A stretch of DNA of 64,000 bases from Dickeya dianthicola NCPPB 453 (GTDB lineage: Bacteria; Pseudomonadota; Gammaproteobacteria; Enterobacterales; Enterobacteriaceae): the NCBI RefSeq assembly GCF_000365305.1, contig NZ_CM001841.1:1414697-1478696 (forward strand), given 5' to 3'. The position numbers and the translations under genes are program-made. How positions within the stretch are numbered: the stretch's first letter is position 1; every line of letters begins with the position of its first letter. The notes below the pieces were generated by a model. That model was not told the origin of the DNA and did not search any database. It saw nothing but the letters and a program-made list of their open reading frames with translations. Below are positions 30,528-38,954 of the stretch, piece after piece.

Positions 30528-31150
30528 AATTTTTGCTCCCTGTCAGCCCCGGCGGAAGAAAAAGGGATGTTGCCTTCGGGCCACTCCGCCGCCTGACGGC
30601 GTTTGGCGGCGATAGCGTCGTCCAGCGCGGCGTCATCCACCAGATACAGCGCGTGGGTCGGGCAGACGCGCACGCACTCCGGCCCCTGCTCGTGGAAATC
30701 GCACAGATCGCATTTCACCGCGATGCTGCGCACCCCGGCGTTCCACGCCAGCATCGGGTGAACCGACGGCGGGCTCACCGGCACATCGGACAGCAGCGCC
30801 AGCGGGATGTGGTGATCAAACGTGGTAGGGATGGCCAGCGGCGTACTGCCGGATGGCGTGATGGCGCCGAACGGACAGGCGATGGCGCACAGTTTGCAGC
30901 CGATGCAGGTGTTTTCGTCCAGCAACACGGCGTGGTCCTGATGCCTGATGGCGTTGACCGGGCACACTCTGGCGCAGGGCGCATCCTCACAGTGACGGCA
31001 CAGTACCGGCGCGGTGCCGTTGGCATCGCGCTCGACCGTCAGCCTGGGATGAGACTGCAGGCCCTGCTGGCGATGCACCTGTGTACAGGCCGCCATGCAG
31101 GTGTTGCATCCGATACAACGCGTTGGCTCCGCAATGACGAAGCGGTTCAT
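30524..31150 (-). CDS. hyfA: Hydrogenase-4 iron-sulfur subunit HyfA
   Basis: Ferredoxin-like electron carrier of 208 residues with clusters CIGCNTCMAACT, CRHCEDAPCARVCP, CIGCKLCAIACP and CDLCDFHEQGPECVRVCP. An insertion of about 30 residues between the third and fourth clusters distinguishes it from HydN. The start at 31150 (MNRFVIAEP) is preferred because GGAGGG is optimally spaced; an ATG 6 nt upstream is too close to it. It is the first gene of the hyfABCDEFGHIJ-hycI operon and is preceded by a sigma-54 promoter. Confidence 0.92.
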   Translation of the reverse strand: MNRFVIAEPTRCIGCNTCMAACTQVHRQQGLQSHPRLTVERDANGTAPVLCRHCEDAPCARVCPVNAIRHQDHAVLLDENTCIGCKLCAIACPFGAITPSGSTPLAIPTTFDHHIPLALLSDVPVSPPSVHPMLAWNAGVRSIAVKCDLCDFHEQGPECVRVCPTHALYLVDDAALDDAIAAKRRQAAEWPEGNIPFSSAGADREQKL

Positions 31151-31192
31151 AGCCATACCCTCCGGGGTGATAGAAATGTTTCCTGCGCCGGA

Positions 31193-31208
31193 AGCATATT
31201 CCATGCCA
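31193..31208 (-). promoter_or_regulatory. Sigma-54 promoter of the hyf operon
   Basis: On the minus strand the sequence TGGCATGGAATATGCT has GG and GC exactly 10 nt apart (31207-31206 and 31195-31194). It is about 45 bp upstream of the hyfA start. It lies in the same divergent region as the hypC promoter and the TCGACA repeats, consistent with FhlA activation. Confidence 0.75.
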
Positions 31209-31292
31209 TAAGAAAAATATGGGATTAATGGCATTTAAAATCAGTGTGTTATGGTTTTTCGGGATGAGGAGATGCCCTGGGAAGCATCGTCG

Positions 31293-31310
31293 CTCGACAT
31301 TAGTGTCGAG
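31293..31310. promoter_or_regulatory. Palindromic TCGACA site, candidate FhlA enhancer
   Basis: A perfect inverted repeat CTCGACA-ttag-TGTCGAG sits between the divergent hyfA and hypC promoters. Additional half-sites occur nearby (tttcgacg near 31315, ctcgacag near 31347, ctcgacat near 31385). The position, 85 bp or more from both sigma-54 promoters, suits an enhancer shared by both. FhlA binding is inferred. Confidence 0.55.
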
Positions 31311-31496
31311 GTTTTTCGACGGATAATTACGCCGATGTCGTCACCCTCGACAGAGGAGGAACTCATCATCGCACACGGGGATTTCTCGACATTTTTGACG
31401 AACAACGCGGTTTTTCGTGCTCTGTCGCTTTATTTAGTTACAACATACTATAGAGTTGTTACCGCTAAAGGCACAGGCGGCGCAGGATCATGTCGG

Positions 31497-31513
31497 CTGG
31501 CATTAAACTTGCT
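31497..31513 (+). promoter_or_regulatory. Sigma-54 promoter of hypC
   Basis: CTGGCATTAAACTTGCT matches the -24/-12 consensus (TGGCAT, 5 nt, TTGCT) with GG and GC 10 nt apart. It is about 50 bp upstream of the hypC start codon, giving a short leader. Confidence 0.85.
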
Positions 31514-31560
31514 TAAGCTGCCGGGTAGAAACAGTGACGTTAACGAACAGGATGGGTGTT

Positions 31561-31836
31561 ATGTGTCTGGGAATTCCAGGGCAGGTGGTGGAGTGGGCGT
31601 CGGCGGATCATCAACTGGCGTGGGTGGATGTGTGCGGCGTGCGGCGCGAAGTCAATGTGGCGCTGGTGCTGGACGACGAGCAACCGTCATCGCTGATCGG
31701 CCAGTGGGTGCTGGTACACGTCGGGTTTGCCATGAGCCGGCTGGACGAGCAGGAAGCACGCGACACGCTGGATGCGCTGCGGCAGATGGAAGAAGTGGAA
31801 TCAGACGTCGGTGCTTTTCTGACTACATCGATTTGA
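31561..31836 (+). CDS. hypC: Hydrogenase maturation chaperone HypC/HybG family
   Basis: Small chaperone of 91 residues that delivers the Fe(CN)2CO group to the hydrogenase large subunit with HypD. The essential Cys2 is present ([10 protein letters not shown]) along with [12 protein letters not shown] and [17 protein letters not shown]. The start at 31561 is fixed by the requirement for Met-Cys. It is transcribed divergently from hyfA from its own sigma-54 promoter and is alone here; other hyp genes are not in this window. Length fits HypC (about 90) better than HybG (about 82). Confidence 0.9.
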   Translation: MCLGIPGQVVEWASADHQLAWVDVCGVRREVNVALVLDDEQPSSLIGQWVLVHVGFAMSRLDEQEARDTLDALRQMEEVESDVGAFLTTSI

Positions 31837-31868
31837 GTTGAAGGGAAATCGGCATCAGCGTGTTATAG

Positions 31869-31900
31869 CCGGGGCTGTTGACAAATCGCCCCGGTGTTTT
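31869..31900 (+). terminator. Terminator after hypC
   Basis: CCGGGGC (31869-31875) pairs with GCCCCGG (31888-31894), followed by tgttttgtt. It is a moderate intrinsic terminator 32 bp after hypC. Confidence 0.6.
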
Positions 31901-32209
31901 GTTATTGGTGATTTATGCCGGAACGGTGGGGTGTTCCATACGTGATGACGTCGGTTATCCCTTCGTCACATCACCGCACACCCGACAACGCGAGGCCTAA
32001 ACGCCGCCTTCATGCCGTTCACCCGGCGCCGCACGCAATATAAGCACCGCACGCAATATAAAAAGCAAACGCGAACAGTAACCGCGCGGTGGATGCACTA
32101 CGGCGGTATATCGCAAAAAGTTATAAATAGTAAATTTTTCTTATTTGTACGGAATAACAATACTTCGTATGAATAGTGATAACGAGAATGACAGACAAGG
32201 GACAAGGGC
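31901..32209. other. Intergenic region upstream of cbl
   Basis: No gene is visible. It contains a two-copy 18-bp repeat at 32029-32064 and an AT-rich stretch before the cbl GTG start that presumably holds its promoter. Confidence 0.5.
32029..32064. repeat. Two-copy 18-bp direct repeat
   Basis: ccgcacgcaatataagca at 32029 is followed directly by ccgcacgcaatataaaaa at 32047. It is intergenic, upstream of cbl. Confidence 0.85.
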
Positions 32210-33163
32210 GTGAACTTTCAACAACTGAAGATTATCCGTGAATCGGCGCGGTGCAACTATAACCTGACCGAAGTCGCCAATACCCTGTTCACTTCCCAGT
32301 CTGGCGTAAGCCGTCACATCCGCGAGCTGGAAGAAGAACTGGGTATTGAGATTTTTATCCGTCGCGGCAAGCGCCTGTTGGGCATGACGGAACCGGGCAA
32401 AGAGCTGCTGGTGATGGCCGAGCGTATTCTCAACGATGCCAATCATATCCGCCGGCTGGCAAACCTGTTCAGCGACAATGACGCCGGGCAGCTGGTGATC
32501 GCCACCACCCATACTCAGGCGCGCTACAGCTTGCCGGGGGTTATCAAGGAATTTCGCGCGCTCTATCCGCAGGTGCAACTGGTGCTCAATCAGGGCACGC
32601 CGGACGAAATCGTGGCGATGCTGGAATCCGGCGAGGCGGACATTGGCATCGCCACCGAGCAACTGATGAACGTGAACTCGCTGGCGGCATTTCCTTATTA
32701 CCGCTGGCATCATGCCATTCTGGTGCCGGAAGGACACGTGCTGGCGGAAGAGTCGGCGGTCACGCTGGATAAACTCAGCGCAGTGCCGCTGATTACTTAC
32801 CGGCAGGGCATCACTGGCCGTTCCCGTATCGACCGGGCATTTGCCGCCGCCGGTCTGACGCCGCATATTTCCATCAGCGCGCAGGACTCGGATGTTATCA
32901 AAACCTACGTCGAACTGGGGCTGGGGGTGGGCATCGTCGCCGACATGTCGTTTGACGCGACGCGTGATCCCGGTCTGGTGCGGCTGGACGCGCGCCATCT
33001 GTTTGAAGCCAGCACGGTCTGGCTGGGCCTCAAACGTGGGCAGTTGCAGCGCAACTACACCTGGAAGTTCATTCAACTGTGCAACCCAGAGCTGACGCAG
33101 GATGACATCAAAGCGCGGGTGTTCGCCGAAGACAACGAAGCGGTGATCGATTATCAGATCTGA
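32210..33163 (+). CDS. cbl: LysR-type regulator Cbl (CysB-like)
   Basis: Transcriptional activator of 317 residues controlling sulfonate-sulfur genes in E. coli (ssu, tau). The N-terminus MNFQQLKIIRESARCNYNLT with the helix-turn-helix VANTLFTSQSGVSRHIRELE is characteristic of the CysB/Cbl pair. The effector domain holds TTHTQARYSLPGVIKEF. The GTG at 32210 is chosen because the N-terminus then aligns exactly with Cbl/CysB. It lies about 4 kb from a sulfonate-type ABC transporter locus (37255-43257) that is a plausible target. CysB itself is the alternative identity, but residues such as RRGKRLLGMTEPG favour Cbl. Confidence 0.88.
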   Translation: MNFQQLKIIRESARCNYNLTEVANTLFTSQSGVSRHIRELEEELGIEIFIRRGKRLLGMTEPGKELLVMAERILNDANHIRRLANLFSDNDAGQLVIATTHTQARYSLPGVIKEFRALYPQVQLVLNQGTPDEIVAMLESGEADIGIATEQLMNVNSLAAFPYYRWHHAILVPEGHVLAEESAVTLDKLSAVPLITYRQGITGRSRIDRAFAAAGLTPHISISAQDSDVIKTYVELGLGVGIVADMSFDATRDPGLVRLDARHLFEASTVWLGLKRGQLQRNYTWKFIQLCNPELTQDDIKARVFAEDNEAVIDYQI

Positions 33164-33193
33164 CCAGTGTCGATGCCGCCGCCTGTACCTGAG

Positions 33194-33233
33194 AGTCCGG
33201 CCGTGTGCTGTTGCTGCGCGGCCGGATTTTTTT
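33194..33233 (+). terminator. Intrinsic terminator of cbl
   Basis: An 8-bp stem TCCGGCCG/CGGCCGGA (33196-33203 with 33219-33226) is followed by seven T. It is a strong rho-independent terminator about 30 bp after the cbl stop. Confidence 0.9.
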
Positions 33234-33618
33234 GTGGTTTTTATCGGCGAATGGTCAGACGGCGTACAGTGACGAAACGCATAATTATGAAAAATTCCCC
33301 AAACGAAGCGCTTGATCTCAGGGGGAGGGGATAGTAGCATGCCGCGGCATAACAACAGGTTATGCCTTTTTTATTTTCTTTTGCGATACAATTTTCTTTT
33401 GCGATACAAATAGTTGTGCGTTTAAAGTGAATAACTATTTGATTGCGCACTCTGTTTTGGTGAGTCACGTATTTGCCTGTGGGTCACGCAATTGTGCAAA
33501 AAACAACCTTCACCTCTCCCCTTAATCTGTCGCAGTTCAGCAGTCGCTGGAATGGCCGGTAGCAGTGATGTAGCCATCGGCAAGTAGTCGCAGGGAGCAC
33601 AGACAATGGATTCGTATC
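33234..33618. other. Intergenic region upstream of gltP
   Basis: No supported gene. A short duplication (attttcttttgcgataca in two adjacent copies near 33373-33408) occurs here. The gltP promoter must lie in this stretch. Confidence 0.5.
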
Positions 33619-34935
33619 ATGAAAAAACAGAAAGTTAGCCTTGCCTGGCAAATAATCATCGCGTTGATCATCGGTATTGCCGTTGGCGCCTGGTTGCATG
33701 AAAACCCAGCTAACAAGCAGTGGTTGATCGCCAACGTCCTAAGCCCGGCCGGGGATATTTTTATCCGGTTGATTAAGATGATTGTGGTGCCGATTGTTAT
33801 CACTACGCTGGTGGTGGGCATCGCCGGCGTCGGCGACGCCAAAAAACTGGGTCGCATCGGTTTCAAAACCATCCTGTATTTTGAAATTATTACCACGCTG
33901 GCGATTGTTATCGGCATTACGCTGGCCAATGTGTTCCAGCCGGGGCACGGCATTGATATGTCGATGCTCACCCGGGTGGATATTTCCCAGTACGAGAAAA
34001 CCACCGAGCAGGTGCAGAGCGGTTCGCACAGTCTGGTGAACACCGTCTTGTCGCTGATTCCGTCCAATATATTCGCCGCGCTGGCCAAAGGCGAAATGCT
34101 GCCGGTGATCTTCTTCTCGGTGTTGTTTGGCCTTGGGTTGTCGTCGCTGGCGCGCGAACAGCGTGACCCGTTGCTGAATGTGTTTCGCAGCGCATCGGAA
34201 ACCATGTTTCGCGTCACCAACATGATCATGCGCTACGCACCGGTCGGGGTGTTTGCGCTTATTTCCGTTACTGTCGCCAATTTCGGATTCGCCTCGCTGT
34301 GGCCGCTCGCCAAGCTGGTGATTCTGGTGTATATCGCAATTTTGTTCTTTGCGCTGGTGGTGCTGGGTACGGTGGCGCGGCTGTGCGGGTTGCGCATCAT
34401 GACGCTGATCCGCATTTTGAAAGATGAGTTGATCCTGGCTTATTCCACCGCCAGCTCGGAAACGGTGCTGCCGCGCATTATCCAGAAGATGGAAGCCTAT
34501 GGCGCGCCGAAAGCCATCACCAGCTTTGTGGTGCCGACCGGTTATTCGTTCAATCTGGACGGCTCCACGCTGTATCAGAGTATCGCCGCCATTTTCATCG
34601 CCCAGTTGTACGGCATCGATCTCAGCTTGTGGCAGGAACTGGTGCTGGTGTTGACGTTGATGATCACCTCCAAAGGCATTGCCGGCGTGCCGGGCGTCTC
34701 CTTTGTGGTGTTGCTGGCGACGCTGGGCAGCGTCGGCATTCCGCTGGAAGGGCTGGCGTTTATCGCCGGGGTGGACCGTATTCTGGATATGGCGCGCACC
34801 GCGCTCAACGTGGTGGGCAATGCGCTGGCGGTGCTGGTGATCGCCAAATGGGAAGGGCAGTTCGACGAAGAAAAAGCGCGCGCGTACGAGCAGGAATGCG
34901 CGATGCTGGCGACACGCCCCGCCGGTCAGGAATAA
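33619..34935 (+). CDS. gltP: Glutamate/aspartate:proton symporter
   Basis: Inner-membrane symporter of 438 residues, nearly the same length as E. coli GltP, with extended near-identity by eye: SLAWQI, LLSPAGDIFI-type (VLSPAGDIFIRLIKMIVVPI), AKGEMLPVIFFSVLFGLGLS, TASSETVLPRI, VPTGYSFNLDGSTLYQS, GVDRILDMARTALNVVGNAL. It imports L-glutamate and L-aspartate with protons. It is monocistronic, ending at a strong terminator. A more distant DAACS paralogue lies at 8809-10098. Confidence 0.95.
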   Translation: MKKQKVSLAWQIIIALIIGIAVGAWLHENPANKQWLIANVLSPAGDIFIRLIKMIVVPIVITTLVVGIAGVGDAKKLGRIGFKTILYFEIITTLAIVIGITLANVFQPGHGIDMSMLTRVDISQYEKTTEQVQSGSHSLVNTVLSLIPSNIFAALAKGEMLPVIFFSVLFGLGLSSLAREQRDPLLNVFRSASETMFRVTNMIMRYAPVGVFALISVTVANFGFASLWPLAKLVILVYIAILFFALVVLGTVARLCGLRIMTLIRILKDELILAYSTASSETVLPRIIQKMEAYGAPKAITSFVVPTGYSFNLDGSTLYQSIAAIFIAQLYGIDLSLWQELVLVLTLMITSKGIAGVPGVSFVVLLATLGSVGIPLEGLAFIAGVDRILDMARTALNVVGNALAVLVIAKWEGQFDEEKARAYEQECAMLATRPAGQE

Positions 34936-34988
34936 ACCTGCTGTGTGACGTCAGAAAACTGATTTTTTAGTTTAATCATATGATTACT

Positions 34989-35027
34989 GCACCCTGCGAG
35001 CGTTAGGCTGGCAGGGTGCTTTTTTTT
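34989..35027 (+). terminator. Intrinsic terminator of gltP
   Basis: GCACCCTGC (34989-34997) pairs with GCAGGGTGC (35011-35019), followed by eight T. It is a textbook rho-independent terminator. Confidence 0.92.
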
Positions 35028-35054
35028 CTGAAGGGGCAACTGAGACGGTGATGA

Positions 35055-35090
35055 CCCGTCGGGTGCTATGACTGCCCCGCCGGGTGCTAT
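35055..35090. repeat. Two-copy repeat with 21-bp period
   Basis: cccgtcgggtgctat at 35055 and cccgccgggtgctat at 35076 differ at one base. They lie between the gltP terminator and the oxidoreductase gene. Confidence 0.8.
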
Positions 35091-35152
35091 AACCGATAAC
35101 GACTATCTTGTATATTCAGCCCTGGTCCGGTAATCCGTTCAGGAGTTGTCCT

Positions 35153-36142
35153 ATGAAAATCGCGCTGGTAGGGGCAGGTAAAATTGTGCTGTCTTGTCTT
35201 GATGCATTAAAAGACATTGCAGGTATTGATATTACAGCTTTATGTGTCCGGCAGAGCAGTCTGCAAAAAGGCGAAGCATTAAAAAGCCAATATCATATCC
35301 ATGCGATTTATACCGATTACGATGCCATGTTGCAGGATAGCAACATTGATGTTGTCTATCTCGGGATACCCAATCACCTGCATTTTTCTTATTCCCATAA
35401 AGCGTTGTCCGCCGGAAAGCATGTCATTTGTGAAAAACCGTTCACGTCAAATTACGCGCAACTGCTGGAACTGGTCACGCTGGCGAAATCAACGGAGCGT
35501 TATCTTTTTGAAGCCATTACCTCGATCCACACGTCCGGTTTTGATTATTTGCAAACTCATGTCGCTGAAATCGGTGAGATTAAGCTTGTACAGGCAAATT
35601 ACTCACAATATTCAAGCCGCTATAATGACTACGTCAACGGCATAGTGCATCCGGCGTTTGATCCCGCCGCATCGGGCGGCGCGCTTTACGATATCAACTT
35701 ATATAATATTTATAATGTCTGCGCCTTATTTGGCGCGCCGGAAAGCGTGAGTTACACCTGTAATAAGGGACATAACGGCATTGATACCTCCGGTATTCTG
35801 GTCATGAATTACGGCAAATTTATTGCTGTCTGCACCGGCGCGAAAGATTCGGCCAGTCCGGGTTATTTAACCATTCAGGGGACGGCGGGTTATGTGAAAA
35901 TTACCGATATACCGAGCGTATGTAAGCATGTTGAATTTTCGAAAGCGGGAACACTGATAAAACATGACGCCGCGACGGATAAAAACCACATGATTTATGA
36001 ATTCGAGGCGTTCAGGGATATCGTTAACGCACAGGATATGTCCCGGTGTTATGAATTGCTGGATATTGCCCTGATCGTTTCTAAGGTGCTGGAACAGGCC
36101 AGAGAATGTTGCGGTATTGATTTCCCTCTTACACAAGAATAA
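35153..36142 (+). CDS. Gfo/Idh/MocA family oxidoreductase
   Basis: NAD(P)-dependent sugar or polyol oxidoreductase family protein of 329 residues. The N-terminal Rossmann motif (IALVGAGKIVLSCLDAL) and the family's conserved EKP (HVICEKPFTSN) are clear, followed by the C-terminal alpha/beta domain with ASGGALYDINLY. The start at 35153 follows CAGGAG with good spacing. Base composition is more AT-rich than the neighbours, hinting at acquisition. It is not in an obvious operon, so substrate cannot be inferred. Confidence 0.87.
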   Translation: MKIALVGAGKIVLSCLDALKDIAGIDITALCVRQSSLQKGEALKSQYHIHAIYTDYDAMLQDSNIDVVYLGIPNHLHFSYSHKALSAGKHVICEKPFTSNYAQLLELVTLAKSTERYLFEAITSIHTSGFDYLQTHVAEIGEIKLVQANYSQYSSRYNDYVNGIVHPAFDPAASGGALYDINLYNIYNVCALFGAPESVSYTCNKGHNGIDTSGILVMNYGKFIAVCTGAKDSASPGYLTIQGTAGYVKITDIPSVCKHVEFSKAGTLIKHDAATDKNHMIYEFEAFRDIVNAQDMSRCYELLDIALIVSKVLEQARECCGIDFPLTQE

Positions 36143-36169
36143 CCCGCCGCCGGTCAGCGCGGCGGCGGG
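36143..36169. terminator. Hairpin between convergent genes
   Basis: Perfect 10-bp arms CCCGCCGCCG and CGGCGGCGGG with a 7-nt loop lie between the convergent oxidoreductase and yghU genes. No T-run follows on either strand, so it may act as a weak bidirectional terminator. Confidence 0.5.
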
Positions 36170-36179
36170 ATGAACGCGG

Positions 36180-37043
36180 TCAGCGCTGGCTCGACAGTTT
36201 GTCCTGCGTTTGCGTCTCGAAGTCGCTGGCGTCGTGACGCTCATGCAACTGGGTGGCGGGATCGCCGCTCAGGCGGTTGACCATGCGGCCGCGCTGAACC
36301 GCTGGGCGGGCGAGAATAGCGTCCGCCCAGCGCAGCACATGCGGGTATTCGTGCGTGGACAGGAACCCGGTGCCGTCATAAAGCCAGCCTTTCACCAGAC
36401 CGGCATACCAGGGAAACGCGGCGATGTCGGCGATACTATAGTGAGAGCCGGCCAGATAGTCGTTTTGCGCAAGCCGCTGATTGAGGACATCGAGCAGGCG
36501 TTTGGTTTCCATTGTGAAGCGATCGATGGCGTATTCGATCTTGATCGGCGCGTAGGCGTAGAAGTGGCCGAAACCGCCGCCAAGATAAGGCGCGCTGCCC
36601 ATCTGCCAGAATAGCCAGGACAGGCATTCGGCGCGTTCAGCGGTGTCGGTCGGCAGGAATTCGCCAAACTTCTCCGCCAGATAAAGCAAAATCGCGCCCG
36701 ACTCAAACACCCGCACCGGCTGCGGCCCGGAGTGGTCCACGAGCGCCGGAATTTTGGAATTGGGGTTGGCGGCCACGAAGCCGCTACTGAACTGGTCGCC
36801 GTTGCCGATTCTGATTAACCAGGCGTCGTATTCCGCGTCGCTATGACCCAGCGCCAGCAGTTCTTCAAGCAGGATCGTCACTTTCTGACCGTTTGGCGTC
36901 GCCAGCGAATAAAGCTGAAGCGGATGACGGCCGACCGGCAAGGCCTGGTCGTGCGTGGCGCCGGCGATTGGGCGATTGAGGCCGCCGCTGGCTTTATTCC
37001 AGGTCCAGACTTTCGGTGGTACGTATTCGGATGACTGTGTCAT
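36180..37043 (-). CDS. yghU: Glutathione-dependent disulfide-bond oxidoreductase YghU
   Basis: Nu-class glutathione transferase-like protein of 287 residues. E. coli YghU reduces organic disulfides using two bound glutathiones. The N-terminal extension (YVPPKVWTWNKASGGLNRPI with AGATHD) is diagnostic. The thioredoxin-like domain follows (LYSLATPNGQKVTILLEELL, NPNSKIPALVDHSG) and then the helical domain (SIADIAAFPWYAGLVKG). It is monocistronic on the minus strand. Confidence 0.92.
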   Translation of the reverse strand: MTQSSEYVPPKVWTWNKASGGLNRPIAGATHDQALPVGRHPLQLYSLATPNGQKVTILLEELLALGHSDAEYDAWLIRIGNGDQFSSGFVAANPNSKIPALVDHSGPQPVRVFESGAILLYLAEKFGEFLPTDTAERAECLSWLFWQMGSAPYLGGGFGHFYAYAPIKIEYAIDRFTMETKRLLDVLNQRLAQNDYLAGSHYSIADIAAFPWYAGLVKGWLYDGTGFLSTHEYPHVLRWADAILARPAVQRGRMVNRLSGDPATQLHERHDASDFETQTQDKLSSQR

Positions 37044-37254
37044 GCAAAGCTCCTGATAATCACATTCGGCAGAGATAAGGATAATTAATGTAGCGGAGGT
37101 AGCAGACTAATCCACGTTTGCGCTGACAGTCGTTGCGATTGGTGCCGGGCGTATTATGGCGGTCCCGATCCTGATGTCCGTGTGCCGGGCCGCCCGCCAT
37201 CTGTAGTGCAGGCCATGCTGCCTGATGCTATGTTGTTTTTTTTTTTTGAACAGC

Positions 37255-38121
37255 CTAGCGCTGCATACCCCATTTCCGGATGGTCAGACGTTCCAGCGTG
37301 GCGAAAACCAGCCCTTCGACCAGTAACCCGATCAGGATAACGGAAGCCAGACCGGCGAACACGCGGTCGGTATACAACTCGTTGCGATTCTGGAAAATGT
37401 ACCACCCCAGTCCACCTTTGCCGCTGGAGGCGCCGAACACCAGTTCGGCGGCGATTAGGGTGCGCCAGGCGAAAGCCCAGCCGATTTTCAGCCCGGAAAT
37501 AATCGCCGGTAACGCCGCCGGGATCAGAATGTGGGCGACGTAGCGCCAGCCGGTCAGGCCATAGTTGCGCCCCGCCATGCGCAGAGTGTCGGAAACGCCG
37601 AGAAAACCGCTGTAGGCGTTGAGCGCCATCGGCCACATCACCGAATGCACCAGCACGAAAATCAGGCTTTTTTCACCAAGACCAAACCACAGCAGCGCCA
37701 GCGGCAGCAGGGCGATGGCGGGCAGCGGGTTAAGCATCGCGGTGAGTAGCGCCAGCAGGTCGCGCCCCAGTTGCACCGACACCGCCAGCGTGCTGAGCAA
37801 CAACGCCAGCAGGCTGCCAATAGCGTATCCTTTGAGCAGCGTGCCGAGGGACACGGCGGTCTTCTGCGGCAGTTCGCCGCTCAACCAGTCCTGACAGAAT
37901 GCCCGCAGCGTCTGGAGAAAGCCGGGCAGCATCAGGTCATTGTTCTGCCAGCGGGCGGCGGCTTCCCATAACGCCAGCAGCAACAGCACCAGTATCAACC
38001 GACGCAGGACGGTATGCTGCGCCAGCCGGGTCAGCCTCGGCAGCGGCGCGACCCGCGCATCGGGCGCTAACGGCGCCAGCTCACGCTGATACTCGGGCCT
38101 GATCGGGGGGGATGTAGTCAT
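37255..38121 (-). CDS. ABC transporter permease, SsuC/TauC type
   Basis: Inner-membrane permease of 288 residues from the nitrate/sulfonate/taurine family. About six hydrophobic helices are visible, with the ATPase-contact loop around AGRNYGLTGWRYVAHILIPA and the conserved WAFAWRTLIAAELVFG. The start at 38121 overlaps the ATPase gene by 41 nt; the longer frame is a shadow of that gene. It is the last gene of a solute-binding-protein/ATPase/permease operon. Substrate specificity (alkanesulfonate, taurine, cysteate or other) cannot be read from sequence. Confidence 0.88.
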   Translation of the reverse strand: MTTSPPIRPEYQRELAPLAPDARVAPLPRLTRLAQHTVLRRLILVLLLLALWEAAARWQNNDLMLPGFLQTLRAFCQDWLSGELPQKTAVSLGTLLKGYAIGSLLALLLSTLAVSVQLGRDLLALLTAMLNPLPAIALLPLALLWFGLGEKSLIFVLVHSVMWPMALNAYSGFLGVSDTLRMAGRNYGLTGWRYVAHILIPAALPAIISGLKIGWAFAWRTLIAAELVFGASSGKGGLGWYIFQNRNELYTDRVFAGLASVILIGLLVEGLVFATLERLTIRKWGMQR

Positions 38122-38932
38122 GAGACACCTCGTGTAAAGCCGACGCTCCGCGAGGAGCCGGCGTCGGCGGGAATAACAGATCGTGGATACGTCGGGCGGT
38201 GTGCTGGAAAGCATCGCCGCCGGCGTCGTCCAGCGAAAATTGATGGCAGTTGATTTCCGCCCGCACCCGGCCGGGGTGGGGCGACAGCAGCAAGACCCGG
38301 CTGCCGACCACCAGCGCTTCCTCAATCGAGTGGGTGACGAACAGCAGCGTGAAGCGCACCTCTTCCCACAGCGCCAGCAATTCTTCCTGCATCTTGCGGC
38401 GGGTGAGGGCGTCCAGCGCGGCGAAGGGTTCATCCATCAGCAGGATTTTCGGCTGCATCGCCAGCGCGCGGGCGATCGCCACCCGCTGTTTCATGCCGCC
38501 GGACAGCGTGTGCGGGTAGGCATCGGCGAATGTCGCCAGCCCGACCTTATCGAGAAAATGCAGCGCCCGTTCGCGTGCTTCCGATGGTGGCAACGTGCCG
38601 CTGGCGACCAGCGGGAACAGCGTGTTTTCCAGCACCGTTTTCCACGGCGGCAGCTGGTCGAATTCCTGGAACACCATCATACGGTCCGGTCCGGGGCGGG
38701 TGACCGGCTGGTTTTCCAGCCGAATACTGCCGCCGGCCGGCGACAGAAACCCGCCGATTGCTTTCAGCAGGCTGGATTTGCCGCAGCCGGACGGCCCCAG
38801 CAAAACGAAGCGTTCCGCCGGGAACACGTCAAAGCTGACGTCATGGGTCGCCTGTATCTGCGCGCGATGGGTGCGGTAGCGCAGGTCAACGCCGTTGACC
38901 TGCAACAGCGGATGCAATGGGTGAGCGGACAT
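38081..38932 (-). CDS. ABC transporter ATP-binding protein, SsuB/TauB type
   Basis: Cytoplasmic ATPase of 283 residues with Walker A GPSGCGKSS, Q-loop region MMVFQEFDQLPPW, signature LSGGMKQR, Walker B ILLMDEPFAALD and a switch His in LLFVTHSIEEAL. These are the hallmarks of the nitrate/sulfonate/taurine importer ATPases. ATG 38932 has the best spacing from AGGAG; an ATG at 38938 is too close to it. It lies 22 bp from the upstream binding-protein gene and overlaps the permease gene. Confidence 0.9.
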   Translation of the reverse strand: MSAHPLHPLLQVNGVDLRYRTHRAQIQATHDVSFDVFPAERFVLLGPSGCGKSSLLKAIGGFLSPAGGSIRLENQPVTRPGPDRMMVFQEFDQLPPWKTVLENTLFPLVASGTLPPSEARERALHFLDKVGLATFADAYPHTLSGGMKQRVAIARALAMQPKILLMDEPFAALDALTRRKMQEELLALWEEVRFTLLFVTHSIEEALVVGSRVLLLSPHPGRVRAEINCHQFSLDDAGGDAFQHTARRIHDLLFPPTPAPRGASALHEVSHDYIPPDQARVSA

Positions 38933-38954
38933 CGCCATCTCCTGTCGCCGGATA

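Noticed and set aside
20275-31150. Hydrogenase-3 (hyc) operon
   Set aside because: The presence of hyfD, hyfE and hyfF, absent from hyc operons, and HyfA with its inter-cluster insertion identify hydrogenase-4.
32141-33355. A 404-codon minus-strand frame opposite cbl
   Set aside because: The plus strand encodes an unmistakable LysR protein in full; this frame has no recognisable motifs.
37236-37247. A run of 12 T after the ABC permease gene
   Set aside because: It is on the wrong strand to be the terminator T-run of the minus-strand permease gene and has no adjacent stem; it is treated as a simple homopolymer.
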